A DNA stretch of 45,760 nt from Deltaproteobacteria bacterium (GCA_016930795.1 JAFGFY010000157.1:1-45760), one strand, 5' to 3'. Shown: positions 1 through 10,143, numbered from the stretch's first letter. Numbers and translations: made by a program. Notes: generated by a model not told the origin, from the letters alone.

Positions 1-1
1 C

Positions 2-20
2 GGCGTATGACCTATACGCC
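2..20. repeat. Short perfect inverted repeat at the window edge
   Basis: The sequence GGCGTAT, a 5-nt spacer and ATACGCC form a perfect 7-bp stem at the very start of the window. The following bases to about 60 contain no open frame and are GC-rich compared with the AT-rich stretch at 61-139. The combination looks like the end of a dispersed intergenic repeat cut by the window boundary, but only one copy is visible, so that reading is inference. The stretch 21-139 downstream of the uvrA stop holds no gene I can support. Confidence 0.4.
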
Positions 21-139
21 TCAGTTGTCGCTCCTCGGCGCCTTACATCTAATACCTTGCTGGTGATCAGGGATAAGTCCAAACCACGTGATTTGAAAGA
101 ATATATCCATATTAGATGGTGGATTTTGGAGATACTCCA

Positions 140-2959
140 TCAATGAGAAAGGATTTGTTTGAGGAACCGGCCGGTATGTGATCCTTTGATTCGGGAGAGC
201 TGTTCCGGTGTCCCCACTCCCACGAGAAAACCCCCTTCATCTCCCCCTTCCGGCCCCAGGTCGATGATATGATCCGCCGTTTTAATCACATCCAGATTGT
301 GCTCGATGACCACAACCGTATTATTGAGATTGACCAGATGATTCAAGACCTCCAGGAGTTTTTGGATATCGGCGAAGTGAAGCCCGGTGGTGGGCTCATC
401 CAGGAGATAGAGTGTCCTGCCGGTATCTCTCTTGCTTAGCTCTTTGGAAAGCTTGACCCTTTGAGCCTCCCCCCCCGAGAGGGTTGTCGCCGATTGCCCC
501 AGTTTAATATACCCCAGACCGACATCCACTAGGGTCTTTAACTTATTCTTGATATGGGGAATGTTTTCGAAAAAAGCTGAAGCCTGGTTCACGGTCATAT
601 TCAGCACATCCGCGATATGATTCCCTTTGTACTTGATCTCCAGAGTGTCTCGATTAAACCGGAGTCCCTTACAGGCCTCGCAGGTGACATAGACGTCGGG
701 AAGGAAGTGCATTTCGATCTTGATGATCCCGTCACCGTTACAGAACTCACACCTACCGCCTTTCACGTTAAAGCTGAATCTCCCCGGTTTGTATCCCCTC
801 ATTTTGGAATCCGGCAACATGGCAAAGAGCTGGCGGATATAGGTAAAGACCCCGGTATAGGTAGCCGGGTTGGATCGTGGTGTTCTCCCAATAGGGTTTT
901 GATCGATGCGTATGACTTTGTCTATTTGGAAGATTCCCTGAATGGAACCCACCTTCCCCACTGCGGCTTTGGACCTGTAGAGTTTCTGGGTCAGTGCCGG
1001 ATAGAGAATCTCGTTGACCAGACTGCTTTTCCCTGATCCGGAAACGCCGGTGACACATATGAAGGTCCCAAGGGGAATTTCCACTCGAATCCCCTTCAGG
1101 TTGTTCTGCTCCGCCCCTTCTATGACCAGACTCTTGCCGTTGCCTTTTCTTCTTGAGTTTGGAATGGGGATGGCGCGTTTTCCAGAGAGATACTGACCTG
1201 TTAAGGAAGTGTCATAGGCCATCATTTCCTTGGGAGTACCTTTGAACACGACCTTCCCCCCCTTCAAGCCCGCCCCAGGCCCCATATCCACGACACAGTC
1301 GGCGGATAGAATGGTCTCTGCGTCATGCTCCACCACCAAGACGGTGTTTCCCAGTTCCTTCAGACGCTTGAGATTCTTGAGAAGGAGGAGGTTGTCTCTC
1401 TGATGCAGGCCGATGGTCGGCTCATCCAGGACATAGAGGACACCGGCGAGCCTCGAACTGATCTGGGTGGCCAGCCTGATTCTCTGATCCTCTCCCCCCG
1501 ACAGGGTCGATGAGGCTCGATCCAGAGAAAGATAATCCACCCCGACACTCCGCAAAAACCCAAGGCGCTCTCTGATTTCTTTGAGAATTCTTTTGGCAAT
1601 CTCCATTTCCATAGGGTCAAGACTCAGATCCTCAAAAAATTCACAGGCCTTGCCGATAGAAAGAGCGGTGATTTCTTGGATGGATTTATTTCCCACTTTG
1701 ACCGCCAGACTGATGGGCTTCAATCTAGCCCCCCCGCACGCGGGGCAGGGCATCATACTCATGAACCTCTCTATCTCTTCCCGGACTGGATAGGAGTCGG
1801 TCTCATGATAGCGTCTCTCCAGGTTCGGAATCACGCCTTCAAAGGGGTGAGAATGATAGTATCGGTGCTTATCGGTTTCAAAGTAAAACTTGATTTCCTC
1901 TTCTCCTGAACCGTAAAGAAAAAGGCCCTGGTGTTTCTCGTGAAGATTCTTGAACGGAGCATACATGTCTATTTGATAATGCCGGCATATGGAATCGAGC
2001 ATCTGATGAAAATGCACGGTCTGCCGTCTGGCCCAGGGGGCAATGGCCCCCTCTCTCAGGGAAAGATCCGGATCGGGAACGATCAGATCGGGGTCAAGAT
2101 ACCTCTTGGTACCCAGTCCACTACATACAGGGCAAGCACCTTGAGGATTGTTGAAGGAGAACATCTGAGGAGTCAGTTCGGGAATGCTGATTCCACATTG
2201 GGTGCATGCCGCCCTTTGATTGAAGAAGATTTCCCCCGTGCCAGTTACATCAATAACGGCCTGGCCTTCAGAGAGGTTAAGAGTCAGTTCCATGGAATCT
2301 GTGAGACGCCTCCTGATATCCCCATCAATCACCAGACGGTCGACGACTACGTTGATATCGTGTTTTTTGTTCTTGTCGAGAGAGATGTCTTCATCCAGCA
2401 AAATGACTTTTCCGTCAATTCTAGCCCGCGTAAATCCGTCCTTTCGAAGCCGATTCAGGAGATGCGCATGCGTGCCTTTCCTTCCAGCGATCAAAGGGGC
2501 CAGGACCTGCATTTTCGTCCCTTTCTCCATCTCCATGATCCGGTCCACGATCTGTTGTGTCGTTTGAGAGGAGATTTCGCGGCCGCACTCGGGGCAGTGA
2601 GGATGGCCTGTTCTGGCGAACAGGAGTCTCAGATAGTCGTATATTTCCGTGGCCGTTCCAACTGTGGACCGGGGGTTTCGACTGGTGGATCGCTGTTCAA
2701 TGGCGATGGCAGGAGAGAGTCCGTCTATGGCGTCCACATCAGGTTTTTCCATCTGTTCCAGGAATTGACGGGCATAGGCAGAGAGGGATTCCACATATCG
2801 GCGTTGACCTTCCGCATAAATAGTGTCAAAGGCGAGAGAAGACTTGCCGGACCCGGAAAGGCCGGTGATGACGACAAACTGGTTTCTGGGGATATCCAAG
2901 GAGATATTCTTCAGGTTATGGACCCTGGCGCCCCTTATTTTGATGAGTTCATTTTTCAT
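140..2959 (-). CDS. uvrA: UvrABC system protein A (excinuclease ATPase)
   Basis: DNA-damage sensor of nucleotide excision repair; the UvrA dimer scans DNA and loads UvrB. The 939-residue length matches the family (about 940). Two ABC ATPase modules are visible: Walker [10 protein letters not shown] near residue 35 and GVSGSGKSS near residue 645, with signature motifs [12 protein letters not shown] (about 488) and [12 protein letters not shown] (about 830). CXXC zinc-binding pairs occur near 120, 253-280 (CTQCG and CPVCSG) and 737-763 (CEFCNG and CEACKG). The first signature has Asp where Ala or Ser is usual. The ATG lies 10 bp downstream of the pdxA stop, so the two genes probably form one minus-strand operon. 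The large antisense frames here are shadows of this gene. Confidence 0.98.
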   Translation of the reverse strand: MKNELIKIRGARVHNLKNISLDIPRNQFVVITGLSGSGKSSLAFDTIYAEGQRRYVESLSAYARQFLEQMEKPDVDAIDGLSPAIAIEQRSTSRNPRSTVGTATEIYDYLRLLFARTGHPHCPECGREISSQTTQQIVDRIMEMEKGTKMQVLAPLIAGRKGTHAHLLNRLRKDGFTRARIDGKVILLDEDISLDKNKKHDINVVVDRLVIDGDIRRRLTDSMELTLNLSEGQAVIDVTGTGEIFFNQRAACTQCGISIPELTPQMFSFNNPQGACPVCSGLGTKRYLDPDLIVPDPDLSLREGAIAPWARRQTVHFHQMLDSICRHYQIDMYAPFKNLHEKHQGLFLYGSGEEEIKFYFETDKHRYYHSHPFEGVIPNLERRYHETDSYPVREEIERFMSMMPCPACGGARLKPISLAVKVGNKSIQEITALSIGKACEFFEDLSLDPMEMEIAKRILKEIRERLGFLRSVGVDYLSLDRASSTLSGGEDQRIRLATQISSRLAGVLYVLDEPTIGLHQRDNLLLLKNLKRLKELGNTVLVVEHDAETILSADCVVDMGPGAGLKGGKVVFKGTPKEMMAYDTSLTGQYLSGKRAIPIPNSRRKGNGKSLVIEGAEQNNLKGIRVEIPLGTFICVTGVSGSGKSSLVNEILYPALTQKLYRSKAAVGKVGSIQGIFQIDKVIRIDQNPIGRTPRSNPATYTGVFTYIRQLFAMLPDSKMRGYKPGRFSFNVKGGRCEFCNGDGIIKIEMHFLPDVYVTCEACKGLRFNRDTLEIKYKGNHIADVLNMTVNQASAFFENIPHIKNKLKTLVDVGLGYIKLGQSATTLSGGEAQRVKLSKELSKRDTGRTLYLLDEPTTGLHFADIQKLLEVLNHLVNLNNTVVVIEHNLDVIKTADHIIDLGPEGGDEGGFLVGVGTPEQLSRIKGSHTGRFLKQILSH

Positions 2960-2969
2960 AATGAACCTT

Positions 2970-3989
2970 TTAACTACTTAATCCTTTTCCTCTTGCCCTG
3001 TTCTCAGCCACTGTTACGGCCATGCAGATGGCTGCTTTCAGGCTGGAAGGATCTGCCACGCCCTTTCCCGCGATATCATAGGCTGTGCCGTGATCCGCGG
3101 AAGTCCGTACAATAGGGAGTCCCAAGGTTATGTTGACGGCATCGGAAAAATGGAGAAGTTTCAGAGGAATCAGCCCCTGATCATGATACATGGCCACCAC
3201 GGCATCAAATTCTCCCTTTGACGCTTTGTAGAACAACGTATCTGCCGGGAAAGGCCCTTCCACGAGACATCCATCCGACATGGCCCTCTCCACGGCCGGA
3301 CCGATCATTCTGTCCTCCTCTGATCCGAACAATCCAGACTCCCCTCCGTGGGGATTCAGGGCAGCCACACCCAATCTCGGTTCTTTTATCCCGAAATCAA
3401 GGCGAAGGGCTTGCCATGTCATCCATATGGTCCTATGAATCCTGTCCGTATTCAGGATATATGGGACCCTTTCAAGGGCACAATGGATGGTGGCAAGGGT
3501 TACTTTCAATCTGTTTCCCGCCAGCATCATCACGTAGTCTTTCGTGTTCGTCAGATGCGCGATGAGTGGGGTATGTCCGTCAAAAGAATAGCCCGCCTCG
3601 TGCATTAAAGCCTTATTGATCGGGCCGGTTACGATGGCCGCGATCTCTCCGCGTTGTGCCGTCTCAACCGCTTTGCTGATATAACTCACCATGGCCTCTC
3701 CCCCCTCGACCCTGGGGATCCCCGGGGTGATCGCTTCCTTGCCCAGTTGTGAGACGGCGATCAAATCGATTCCTCCAGGGTCTCCCCCGGCTTCCAAAGG
3801 ACTTGATATCTCACGAATAGGCTTTCCACTCACTCCATGGATTTTCACGGATAAGGCCCCGGCATCCCCCCATACGACAGGTCGGCATATTTCGTAAATT
3901 TTTGAATCAGATAGGGCTTTTCTGATGATTTCGGGGCCAATGCCCGAAGGATCTCCCATGGTGATCCCGATGATAGGAAGATGACTCAT
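2970..3989 (-). CDS. pdxA: 4-hydroxythreonine-4-phosphate dehydrogenase
   Basis: NAD-dependent enzyme of the DXP-dependent pyridoxal 5'-phosphate pathway; it oxidises 4-phosphohydroxy-L-threonine, and the product condenses with deoxyxylulose phosphate through PdxJ. The 339-residue protein opens with the family signature [11 protein letters not shown]. The three metal-binding histidines expected for PdxA can be placed in [16 protein letters not shown] and MYHDQG. The start is a normal ATG, with a 284-bp divergent promoter gap to the next gene. It is followed by uvrA after 10 bp. Relatives that act on other hydroxy-acid phosphates (the PdxA2 type) cannot be excluded from sequence alone, but nothing nearby suggests a catabolic role. 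Confidence 0.95.
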   Translation of the reverse strand: MSHLPIIGITMGDPSGIGPEIIRKALSDSKIYEICRPVVWGDAGALSVKIHGVSGKPIREISSPLEAGGDPGGIDLIAVSQLGKEAITPGIPRVEGGEAMVSYISKAVETAQRGEIAAIVTGPINKALMHEAGYSFDGHTPLIAHLTNTKDYVMMLAGNRLKVTLATIHCALERVPYILNTDRIHRTIWMTWQALRLDFGIKEPRLGVAALNPHGGESGLFGSEEDRMIGPAVERAMSDGCLVEGPFPADTLFYKASKGEFDAVVAMYHDQGLIPLKLLHFSDAVNITLGLPIVRTSADHGTAYDIAGKGVADPSSLKAAICMAVTVAENRARGKGLSS

Positions 3990-4273
3990 GCTTTTCTACC
4001 CAATCAAAACCTGTCAGTCTTTTGTTCGAGTTTACGGTCAAAAGTGGATATTTGGGAACGGTGGAGAGGAAAAAACCTCGGCACCTTTTCCGCCCACAAA
4101 TTCATATGATGAGCCCTTTTCCAGACGGGTTTCGGGCTTTGGAGCAATCTAAAATTATCTTTTTTTCGGGAGGGACTGTCAATTGTATTTCGTGATAAAC
4201 ATGTGATATAAAATGAAGGTGAATTCGCCTTGGAGAATCATGCTGGTTTAGGTGTTGTAAGAGAAGATCTGAC

Positions 4274-5842
4274 ATGGAGAGAGAGACTCAGAAGGAGGAG
4301 GGATGGATTAGAAGAATCCCTCTGCGTATAGCCCCTCCAAGCCTGAAAGACAATACGGCCGATGTGGACCGTTTGGCCAAGGCCATTAAAAAGGCCTCGG
4401 GTATTGGCGATGTAGCCATTGATCTATCCTTTGCCAAGAAGATCCCATCCTTGCTGAGAGAATACAGGTATAGGGTTCAGGCCGTTGTCTATGAAGGATC
4501 CCTATCATGGCATTTAGCGGGGATTTTCCCGCTGGACGGCGACCATTCTATTTATGGAATAGCCGCGGATTTGGGGACATCAACGATCGCGTTGCGTCTG
4601 ATCAATCTGACTTCAGGAGAGATCAAAGATGAGACAGCTTTTCTCAACCCACAGATCGAGATGGGACAGGATATCCTCACGCGCATTCATTTCGCGTCAC
4701 AGGATGGAGGGCTCCAGAAGCTCCAGACCGTTCTGATAGACAGGTTGAACGAAGAAATCGGTCGACTGATCGATCGTCATGGAATGGAACCTGACACTCT
4801 TGTCGGCTTATGCGCAGCAGGCAACACGACCATGAGCCATTTTTTCCTCGGCTTAGATCCTTACTGGATATGCCGGGAACCTTACATCCCTTCCATAAAC
4901 AGGTTTGATGTCATCTTTGCCAAAAGGCTTGATCTCTCTATCCATCCGTATGCCCCGGTCCTAGTGATACCGAATGTGGGAAGTTATTTTGGGGGAGACT
5001 TGATCGCGGGGATTCTCGCGTCGGGGATGACGCGCCGAGACGAGACATCCCTCCTGGTGGATGTGGGTACCAATGCGGAGGTGGTCATAGGAAATCGGGA
5101 CTGGCTTGTGGGATGCGCGGGCGCGGCCGGCCCGGCCCTTGAGGGAGGGGTAGCACGAATGGGAATGATGGCCGGCCCTGGTGCTATAAACAAAGCACTT
5201 CTTGATCCTGACTCAGGGCGGTTTCATCTGGAGACCATTGGAGGAAAGCCTCCCATTGGCATATGCGGGTCAGGCCTAATCGATTTGGTGGCACAACTCT
5301 TTCTTGCGGGGCTGATTGATTTTCGGGGAGAATATGTGGAGAGTAGATGTGGAAGCCGACTGAGGGAAATCGATGGAATAAAGCATTTCATCGTGGTTTC
5401 TTCACAGGATTCGGCTACCGGAGATGATCTGACCCTGAGTCAGAAAGAGATCTATAGCCTCATTCGCTCCAAGGCGGCCATGTACACGATTCTGAGCACG
5501 GTCACTCAAATGACAAACGTTTCTATTAAAGAAATCAATGGGTTCTATATTTCGGGCACGTTCGGCGCTTATATGGATGCACGATCGGCCATTGACATAG
5601 GCATGATTCCGGATCTTTCTCTCGACCTGTACAAGCCTTTGGGCAATTCTTCACTGGCAGGAGCCACAATGGCCCTCTTGTCGCGTGCTGACAAGGAGGA
5701 AATATACAGTATACGAGATCGGGTGACCTATGTTGAACTCAATGTGAACCAGGAGTTTATGTCTCTTTTTAGCGCGGCCAAGTGTATTCCCCATACAGAC
5801 AGATCCCTCTTTCCTTCCGTGAAGGAATGGAGTTCGGGTTGA
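4274..5842 (+). CDS. RACo-like corrinoid activation ATPase (DUF4445), lacking the ferredoxin domain
   Basis: Member of the ASKHA family of reductive activators of corrinoid proteins (RACo/RamA type), which use ATP to drive reduction of inactive Co(II) corrinoid methyltransferases. ATP-binding elements are visible: phosphate-1 loop ADLGTSTIALRL near residue 98, phosphate-2 VDVGTNAEVV near 265, ICGSGLIDL near 335 and the adenosine-side ISGTFGAYM near 430. Canonical RACo proteins begin with a [2Fe-2S] ferredoxin domain of about 90 residues. Here the protein starts in the linker, an in-frame stop lies at 4220, and no start codon precedes the ATG. No corrinoid protein or methyltransferase is in the window, so the partner is unknown. 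The SD sequence is weak. Confidence 0.85.
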   Translation: MERETQKEEGWIRRIPLRIAPPSLKDNTADVDRLAKAIKKASGIGDVAIDLSFAKKIPSLLREYRYRVQAVVYEGSLSWHLAGIFPLDGDHSIYGIAADLGTSTIALRLINLTSGEIKDETAFLNPQIEMGQDILTRIHFASQDGGLQKLQTVLIDRLNEEIGRLIDRHGMEPDTLVGLCAAGNTTMSHFFLGLDPYWICREPYIPSINRFDVIFAKRLDLSIHPYAPVLVIPNVGSYFGGDLIAGILASGMTRRDETSLLVDVGTNAEVVIGNRDWLVGCAGAAGPALEGGVARMGMMAGPGAINKALLDPDSGRFHLETIGGKPPIGICGSGLIDLVAQLFLAGLIDFRGEYVESRCGSRLREIDGIKHFIVVSSQDSATGDDLTLSQKEIYSLIRSKAAMYTILSTVTQMTNVSIKEINGFYISGTFGAYMDARSAIDIGMIPDLSLDLYKPLGNSSLAGATMALLSRADKEEIYSIRDRVTYVELNVNQEFMSLFSAAKCIPHTDRSLFPSVKEWSSG

Positions 5843-5883
5843 AGAAGTCGTTATAGGGATTAAATTCAAAATATAAGTTTTTC

Positions 5884-5909
5884 TATCCCATACCTTGATA
5901 TATGGGATA
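5884..5909. other. 9-bp stem-loop between the RACo-like gene and khpA
   Basis: TATCCCATA, an 8-nt loop and TATGGGATA form a perfect 9-bp stem, 42 bp after the RACo-like stop and about 80 bp before khpA. It has no T-run on the plus-strand 3' side, so it is a poor classical terminator. It could be an operator or an mRNA-stabilising hairpin. Confidence 0.35.
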
Positions 5910-5987
5910 TACTCTTAAAGAACGATAAGCTTTGGCAATAGGATCGTTGTGACGCAGGCGTGAATTTAAATATGGAGGGGAACGGAG

Positions 5988-6218
5988 ATGAAGGATCTGG
6001 TTGAAAGCATTGCAAAGGCGCTCGTGGATAGGCCGGATGAGGTTGTGGTTACGGAAATAGAGGGACACCAGGCCTCCGTGGTTGAGTTGAAGGTAGCCAA
6101 GGAAGACATTGGAAAGATAATCGGCAAACAAGGACGTACGGCTGCAGCCATCAGAACCATACTCAACGCAGCCTCCGCCAAACTGGACAAGCGGTCTGTC
6201 TTGCAGATACTAGAATGA
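5988..6218 (+). CDS. khpA: KH-domain RNA-binding protein (KhpA/YlqC family)
   Basis: A 76-residue single type II KH domain, the usual size of KhpA, a small RNA-binding protein that in other bacteria works with KhpB in post-transcriptional control. The nucleic-acid-binding GXXG loop is seen in [11 protein letters not shown] near residues 42-52. A strong SD (GGAGGGG) lies upstream of the ATG. In many bacteria khpA sits in the ffh-rpsP-rimM-trmD cluster, but here it stands alone, followed by hairpins that probably terminate it. The family assignment is firm; the role in this organism is inferred. Confidence 0.9.
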   Translation: MKDLVESIAKALVDRPDEVVVTEIEGHQASVVELKVAKEDIGKIIGKQGRTAAAIRTILNAASAKLDKRSVLQILE

Positions 6219-6298
6219 TTTCGGTTCGAAGCTCAGCCCCCATGGTCTATGAGGGGTTGGGCCTTGGAATGATATCTTTTTGGTCGAACGGCCAAACC

Positions 6299-6322
6299 GG
6301 GCTTTAGGAGACCCTAAAGCCC
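6299..6322. other. 10-bp perfect stem-loop downstream of khpA
   Basis: GGGCTTTAGG, a 4-nt loop and CCTAAAGCCC form a perfect 10-bp stem about 80 bp after the khpA stop. There is no immediate T-run (ATTTTT comes about 10 nt later). It may act as a terminator or processing hairpin together with the stem at 6411. Confidence 0.45.
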
Positions 6323-6410
6323 AAGCGATGGATTTTTCATGATCTCCCACTGGCTTTTTTCGCGTGACAAGGCCATAAATCCTGGGCTGAAAAAAGAACC
6401 GCTGTCTATG

Positions 6411-6439
6411 AGCCCCTTTTGAGGGGCTTCTTGGTTTTT
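6411..6439 (+). terminator. Rho-independent-like terminator before tmk
   Basis: AGCCCC, a 6-nt loop and GGGGCT, followed by TCTTGGTTTTT, has the stem plus T-rich tail of an intrinsic terminator. It would end the khpA transcript 40 bp before tmk. Confidence 0.55.
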
Positions 6440-6478
6440 CCCATTTTGCAGGAATAGCTTCAAATACAGGGTAAAGAG

Positions 6479-7114
6479 ATGTTTGTCACTTTCGAAGGCA
6501 TAGAGGGCTGTGGAAAGACAACGCAGATAGAAAGGTTTGCAGAGACCCTGAAGAGGCAGGGGATTCCCTTGATCACGACGTTTGAACCGGGGGGGACTCG
6601 AATAGGAAATGACATCAGGCGGATACTCTTGGACGCCCGCAATGAAGACCTCACCCCTCTCACTGAACTTATTCTCTACGCGGCTGACAGGGCCCAGCAT
6701 ATTGAGGAAGTCATCAAACCGGCTCTTGATCGAGGAGAATGGGTCATATGTGACCGGTTTGTTGATGCTACATTGGTCTATCAAGGCACAGCCCGTTCTC
6801 AGGACGTAAGGCTGATTCAGATCTTAAATGAAAGGTCCACGCTCGGAATCTCTCCTGATATGACGTTTCTCCTTGATTGCCCTGTGGAGATAGGACTGGA
6901 AAGGGCCATGAAACGAAATGAGGCCTTATCAGATGAGGGTCAGGACAGATTCGAGAGAGAGACACTGGATTTTCACAACAAGGTAAGGAAAGGTTATCTG
7001 GATTTGGCGAATGAACATAAAGAACGGATTGTCATCATCGACGCCTCTCTTTCAATGGATGCAATGGAGAAAGAGATATTCAAACACATTGAACCCCATT
7101 TGAGGCGGATTTAG
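6479..7114 (+). CDS. tmk: Thymidylate kinase
   Basis: Phosphorylates dTMP to dTDP with ATP for DNA synthesis. The 211-residue length is typical. The P-loop EGIEGCGKTTQ lies at residues 6-16, the DR(F/Y)-type motif CDRFVDATLVYQG near residue 92, and the arginine-containing LID region near 150 (DRFERETLDF). It starts 40 bp after a likely terminator and is followed 38 bp later by murJ, so tmk, murJ and the hydrolase probably share a transcript. In many bacteria tmk is next to holB; here holB is about 17 kb away, beyond the accessory island. Confidence 0.96.
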   Translation: MFVTFEGIEGCGKTTQIERFAETLKRQGIPLITTFEPGGTRIGNDIRRILLDARNEDLTPLTELILYAADRAQHIEEVIKPALDRGEWVICDRFVDATLVYQGTARSQDVRLIQILNERSTLGISPDMTFLLDCPVEIGLERAMKRNEALSDEGQDRFERETLDFHNKVRKGYLDLANEHKERIVIIDASLSMDAMEKEIFKHIEPHLRRI

Positions 7115-7152
7115 TAACTTAAAGACTGATTCATTTCCAGAATCCCTCACCT

Positions 7153-8730
7153 ATGCAGAGGTCCTTACACAAAAAGATCGGTATCGCCTCCCTCATCATG
7201 ATATCTTCCGTGTTCCTCAGTCGCCTCACCGGGCTTCTTCGGGAGATCTTTATCGCAAGCGCCGGCGGGACGGGAGGGGATGTGGATGCCTACCAGCTGG
7301 CCTTTCTTCTTCCTGAAATTCTGAATCACGTGGTCGCTACAGGATTCCTTTCTATCACCTTTATCCCCATCTTTCATCAATATCTGGTCAGGGATATGGA
7401 AGAAGAGGGATGGAGGACTTTTTCACTCATCCTTACGGTCTTTACATTCATTCTGGCCGCGTTGATCGCGACCGCCTGTGTTTGTGCAAATCCACTGGTT
7501 GGACTGGTCGCGCCTGGAATCCACGATCCGTCTACCAAGGCCCTGGCCGTGAGAATGACCAGGATTATCCTTCCGGCCCAAGCCTTCTTTTTTGCCGGAG
7601 GGCTTTTTATGGCCGTCCAATTCTCAAAAGAACGTTTCTTGCTTCCGGCGCTGGCTCCTCTCATCTATAACCTTGGAATCATCATGGGCGGCATTTTACT
7701 CGGACCATGGATAGGAATCGAGGGATTTGCTTGGGGGGTCCTCTTTGGGGCCCTGGTAGGGAGCTTTTTTGTGCAATGGATCGGGGCCAGGAGAGTCGGC
7801 ATGAGCTTAACAGTGAATCTGAATGTCTCACATCCGGATCTAAGGCGGTTTCTTTTCCTGTCCGTTCCCCTAATGATAGGGCTCACCATGACCTTTTCGA
7901 CCGAGTTCTTTTTCAGGTTCTTTGGGTCCTATATGCCAGAGGGGACCGTCGCTGCTCTTAATTACGGACTCAGGGTCATGCTCATTCTGGTGGGTCTATT
8001 CGGTCAAGCCGTAGGGACGGCCTCATACCCCTTTATGTCTCGCCTCGTGGCGGAAGGCCGGTTGGATGAAATGAACCGACTCCTGAACCGGACTCTATGT
8101 TACCTTTCCCTCGTCATCCCTCTTTCTGTCCTGTTTATTGTCCTTCGTCACGAAGTGATCTTCATTCTTTTTCAGCGGAACCAGTTTGATGCGGCCGCGA
8201 CAGAAGTGACATCGCATCTCTTGGGTTTCCTGCTCATAGGCGCCTTTGCTTTCTCAGCCCAGACGGTTGTGGTGAGAGGGTATTACGCCATGCAGGACAC
8301 GCTCTTTCCCGCCATTTTTGGAACAACAGCGGTACTTCTCAGTATTCCTGTCTATCTGCTGGGCATTAAATGGCTCGGGTCAGCGGGAGTGCCTCTGGGG
8401 GTTTCTCTTTCATCTATCTTGCAGGTGACCGTGCTTTATGCCCTATGGAACAGGCGCAGCAAGAATCAAGACAGCCCTAACGTCTATAGGCACGTGGGCA
8501 AAATGATCCTCTTGAGCGTATTCCTGTGGGCAGCCCTTGAGGGATTCAGAAGGATCATTCTTTCAGGGCTTGACCCATGGACCCTTCAAGGAGCTGTTTT
8601 CACCGGGATTTCATTAGGGGTGCTCTTTTTGATCCTTCTTTACCTTGCTGGAAAGATGCTGAGGATTGAAGAAATCAGGGAAGTCCTGGCCGAACCGATG
8701 AGAAGGATGAGACAAAGGAGGTCAAAATGA
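7153..8730 (+). CDS. murJ: Lipid II flippase MurJ
   Basis: Inner-membrane MOP-superfamily transporter that flips lipid II to the periplasmic face for peptidoglycan synthesis. The 525-residue protein is hydrophobic throughout, with roughly 14 membrane segments. It opens with the family-typical SRLTGLLREIFIA near residues 17-29, and an RNQFDAAAT stretch lies near 345. The length fits MurJ (about 510-530). The TGA stop overlaps the next start (ATGA), suggesting translational coupling to the hydrolase. The basic C-terminal tail (MRRMRQRRSK) is cytoplasmic by the positive-inside rule. Confidence 0.95.
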   Translation: MQRSLHKKIGIASLIMISSVFLSRLTGLLREIFIASAGGTGGDVDAYQLAFLLPEILNHVVATGFLSITFIPIFHQYLVRDMEEEGWRTFSLILTVFTFILAALIATACVCANPLVGLVAPGIHDPSTKALAVRMTRIILPAQAFFFAGGLFMAVQFSKERFLLPALAPLIYNLGIIMGGILLGPWIGIEGFAWGVLFGALVGSFFVQWIGARRVGMSLTVNLNVSHPDLRRFLFLSVPLMIGLTMTFSTEFFFRFFGSYMPEGTVAALNYGLRVMLILVGLFGQAVGTASYPFMSRLVAEGRLDEMNRLLNRTLCYLSLVIPLSVLFIVLRHEVIFILFQRNQFDAAATEVTSHLLGFLLIGAFAFSAQTVVVRGYYAMQDTLFPAIFGTTAVLLSIPVYLLGIKWLGSAGVPLGVSLSSILQVTVLYALWNRRSKNQDSPNVYRHVGKMILLSVFLWAALEGFRRIILSGLDPWTLQGAVFTGISLGVLFLILLYLAGKMLRIEEIREVLAEPMRRMRQRRSK

Positions 8731-9530
8731 TTGATATTTCGAAAATAGACTATTCAGCCCTGGATATCCCCCAAGTCCTGAATGTGCTGTTTCATCCCCG
8801 CCCCGAGTTCATGGGTCATGAAGAAATGGAACCTACTCAGGATTTACTCATCCCCACAGACGATAATGTGTATATCGGCGCCCGTTTTCATCTCAAAGAG
8901 GATTCAGCCCCCTCTATTCTCTTCTTTCACGGAAATGGTGAGATTGTCGCCGATTATGATGATATGGGGAGGATATATAATGAGATGGGTCTCAACTTCA
9001 TCCCGGTGGATTACCGGGGTTACGGTCGATCAAACGGCAGTCCCACGGTGACCTCTATGATGAGAGACGCCCATGTGATCTTTGAATGGGTTCAGAACTG
9101 GATGACAAAAAACGGCCATAAAGGCCCGTTCATGGTGATGGGAAGATCATTGGGGAGTGCTTCGGCCCTGGAGCTGGCAGCCCATTATCCTGATCGAATG
9201 GATGGCCTGATTATTGAGAGTGGATTCTCTCATGTGATTCCCTTACTGGAGCTGCTCGGTCTTCATATAGAGGCCCTTGGGATAAGGGAAAAAGAAGGGT
9301 CCCGAAACATCGACAAGATCAAATCCTTTCATAAACCCACCCTCATCATTCACGCGGAATATGATCATATCATCCCCTTTACTCAAGGGCAGGACCTCTA
9401 TGACGCAAGCCCGGCTGATGATAAAAGAATGCTGAAGATTCCGCGTGCTGATCACAATACCCTGTTCCATTACGGCATGACGGAGTATCTGAACGCCATC
9501 AAGGCATTCGTTGACATAATCCTTTCCTAG
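8727..9530 (+). CDS. Alpha/beta hydrolase (YqiA/BEM46-like serine hydrolase)
   Basis: A 267-residue alpha/beta-hydrolase-fold protein of unknown substrate. The oxyanion-hole strand SILFFHGNGE lies near residue 70 and the nucleophile elbow GRSLGSAS near 140 (Ser in GxSxG). The acid is probably the Asp in HAEYDHIIP near 213, and the catalytic His is in PRADHNTLF near 243. There is no signal peptide, so it is probably cytoplasmic. It overlaps murJ by 4 bp (ATGA) and sits at the end of the tmk-murJ transcript. Its TAG stop is the last native coding position before the accessory island. The related BEM46/ABHD13 group is the closest description I can give; the substrate cannot be read from sequence. 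Confidence 0.85.
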   Translation: MIDISKIDYSALDIPQVLNVLFHPRPEFMGHEEMEPTQDLLIPTDDNVYIGARFHLKEDSAPSILFFHGNGEIVADYDDMGRIYNEMGLNFIPVDYRGYGRSNGSPTVTSMMRDAHVIFEWVQNWMTKNGHKGPFMVMGRSLGSASALELAAHYPDRMDGLIIESGFSHVIPLLELLGLHIEALGIREKEGSRNIDKIKSFHKPTLIIHAEYDHIIPFTQGQDLYDASPADDKRMLKIPRADHNTLFHYGMTEYLNAIKAFVDIILS

Positions 9531-9794
9531 TCGTTTTTCCGGGGCAGCCACAAACTGAAGAACGGATCGACAGCACTCACTCTCCAGTATACTTGAAAAT
9601 GATATGAACGCCGTATCATCACAGTCGGGGCCTTTGGAATATCGCAGGTTTTGACGCCAAAACGGTTTTGCAGATACGTTGGAGATATTTGCAATCAGAG
9701 CCAAGCGTAGATCAGTGAGACATTCCTAAGGTTTTTTAGGTCGGTGATCCTTTCACGTTCTAAAAGGATATTTTAAACAAGTTTTCACTAAAAA

Positions 9795-9811
9795 ATCAGG
9801 GTTTTCCTGAT
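9795..9811. promoter_or_regulatory. Palindrome ATCAGG-GTTTT-CCTGAT, copy 1
   Basis: A perfect 6-bp inverted repeat with a 5-nt GTTTT spacer. The core CAGGGTTTTCCTGAT is repeated at 35663-35677, upstream of the PilZ gene. In both places an AAGGTTTTT(T)AG stretch lies 5' and TTGTTTCT lies 3'. The repeated layout suggests a regulator-binding or promoter-associated element; the regulator is unknown. Confidence 0.4.
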
Positions 9812-9903
9812 AGATTGTTTCTTGGCAGTCTTGTATATGAAACACTATGGCGCGAAGGAGGAAAGGTAGCCTATTCCCCCCTTCAGTCTTTAGTCTTAAA
9901 ATC

Positions 9904-9932
9904 TTGACACTTCGTCCAAACGGCGTTAAAAA
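9904..9932 (+). promoter_or_regulatory. Possible sigma-70 promoter upstream of the island
   Basis: A perfect TTGACA -35 box is followed 17 nt later by TAAAAA as a weak -10. It points toward radC and would give a leader of about 430 nt. Spacing is ideal but the -10 box is weak. Confidence 0.3.
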
Positions 9933-10143
9933 TACCTGAATTTAATTGAATAAATCATATTAAACAAGTCGAATGATAGCCATCATTTCTTGAGGTTTTC
10001 ACAGGAAACGGCAGCCAGTCGATTTTACACTGGTCCAACAAGCGATTTCTATCTCTAACGGGGTAAGGATGTCCCCCTTTTCATTAAAATGCATAGGAGT
10101 CAACCGGAGACCCCTTTATTAATCACCCCAAGAAGGGATGAAA

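Noticed and set aside
1931-3115. 394-codon plus-strand ORF
   Set aside because: It is antisense to uvrA, with no family features or SD; uvrA is certain.
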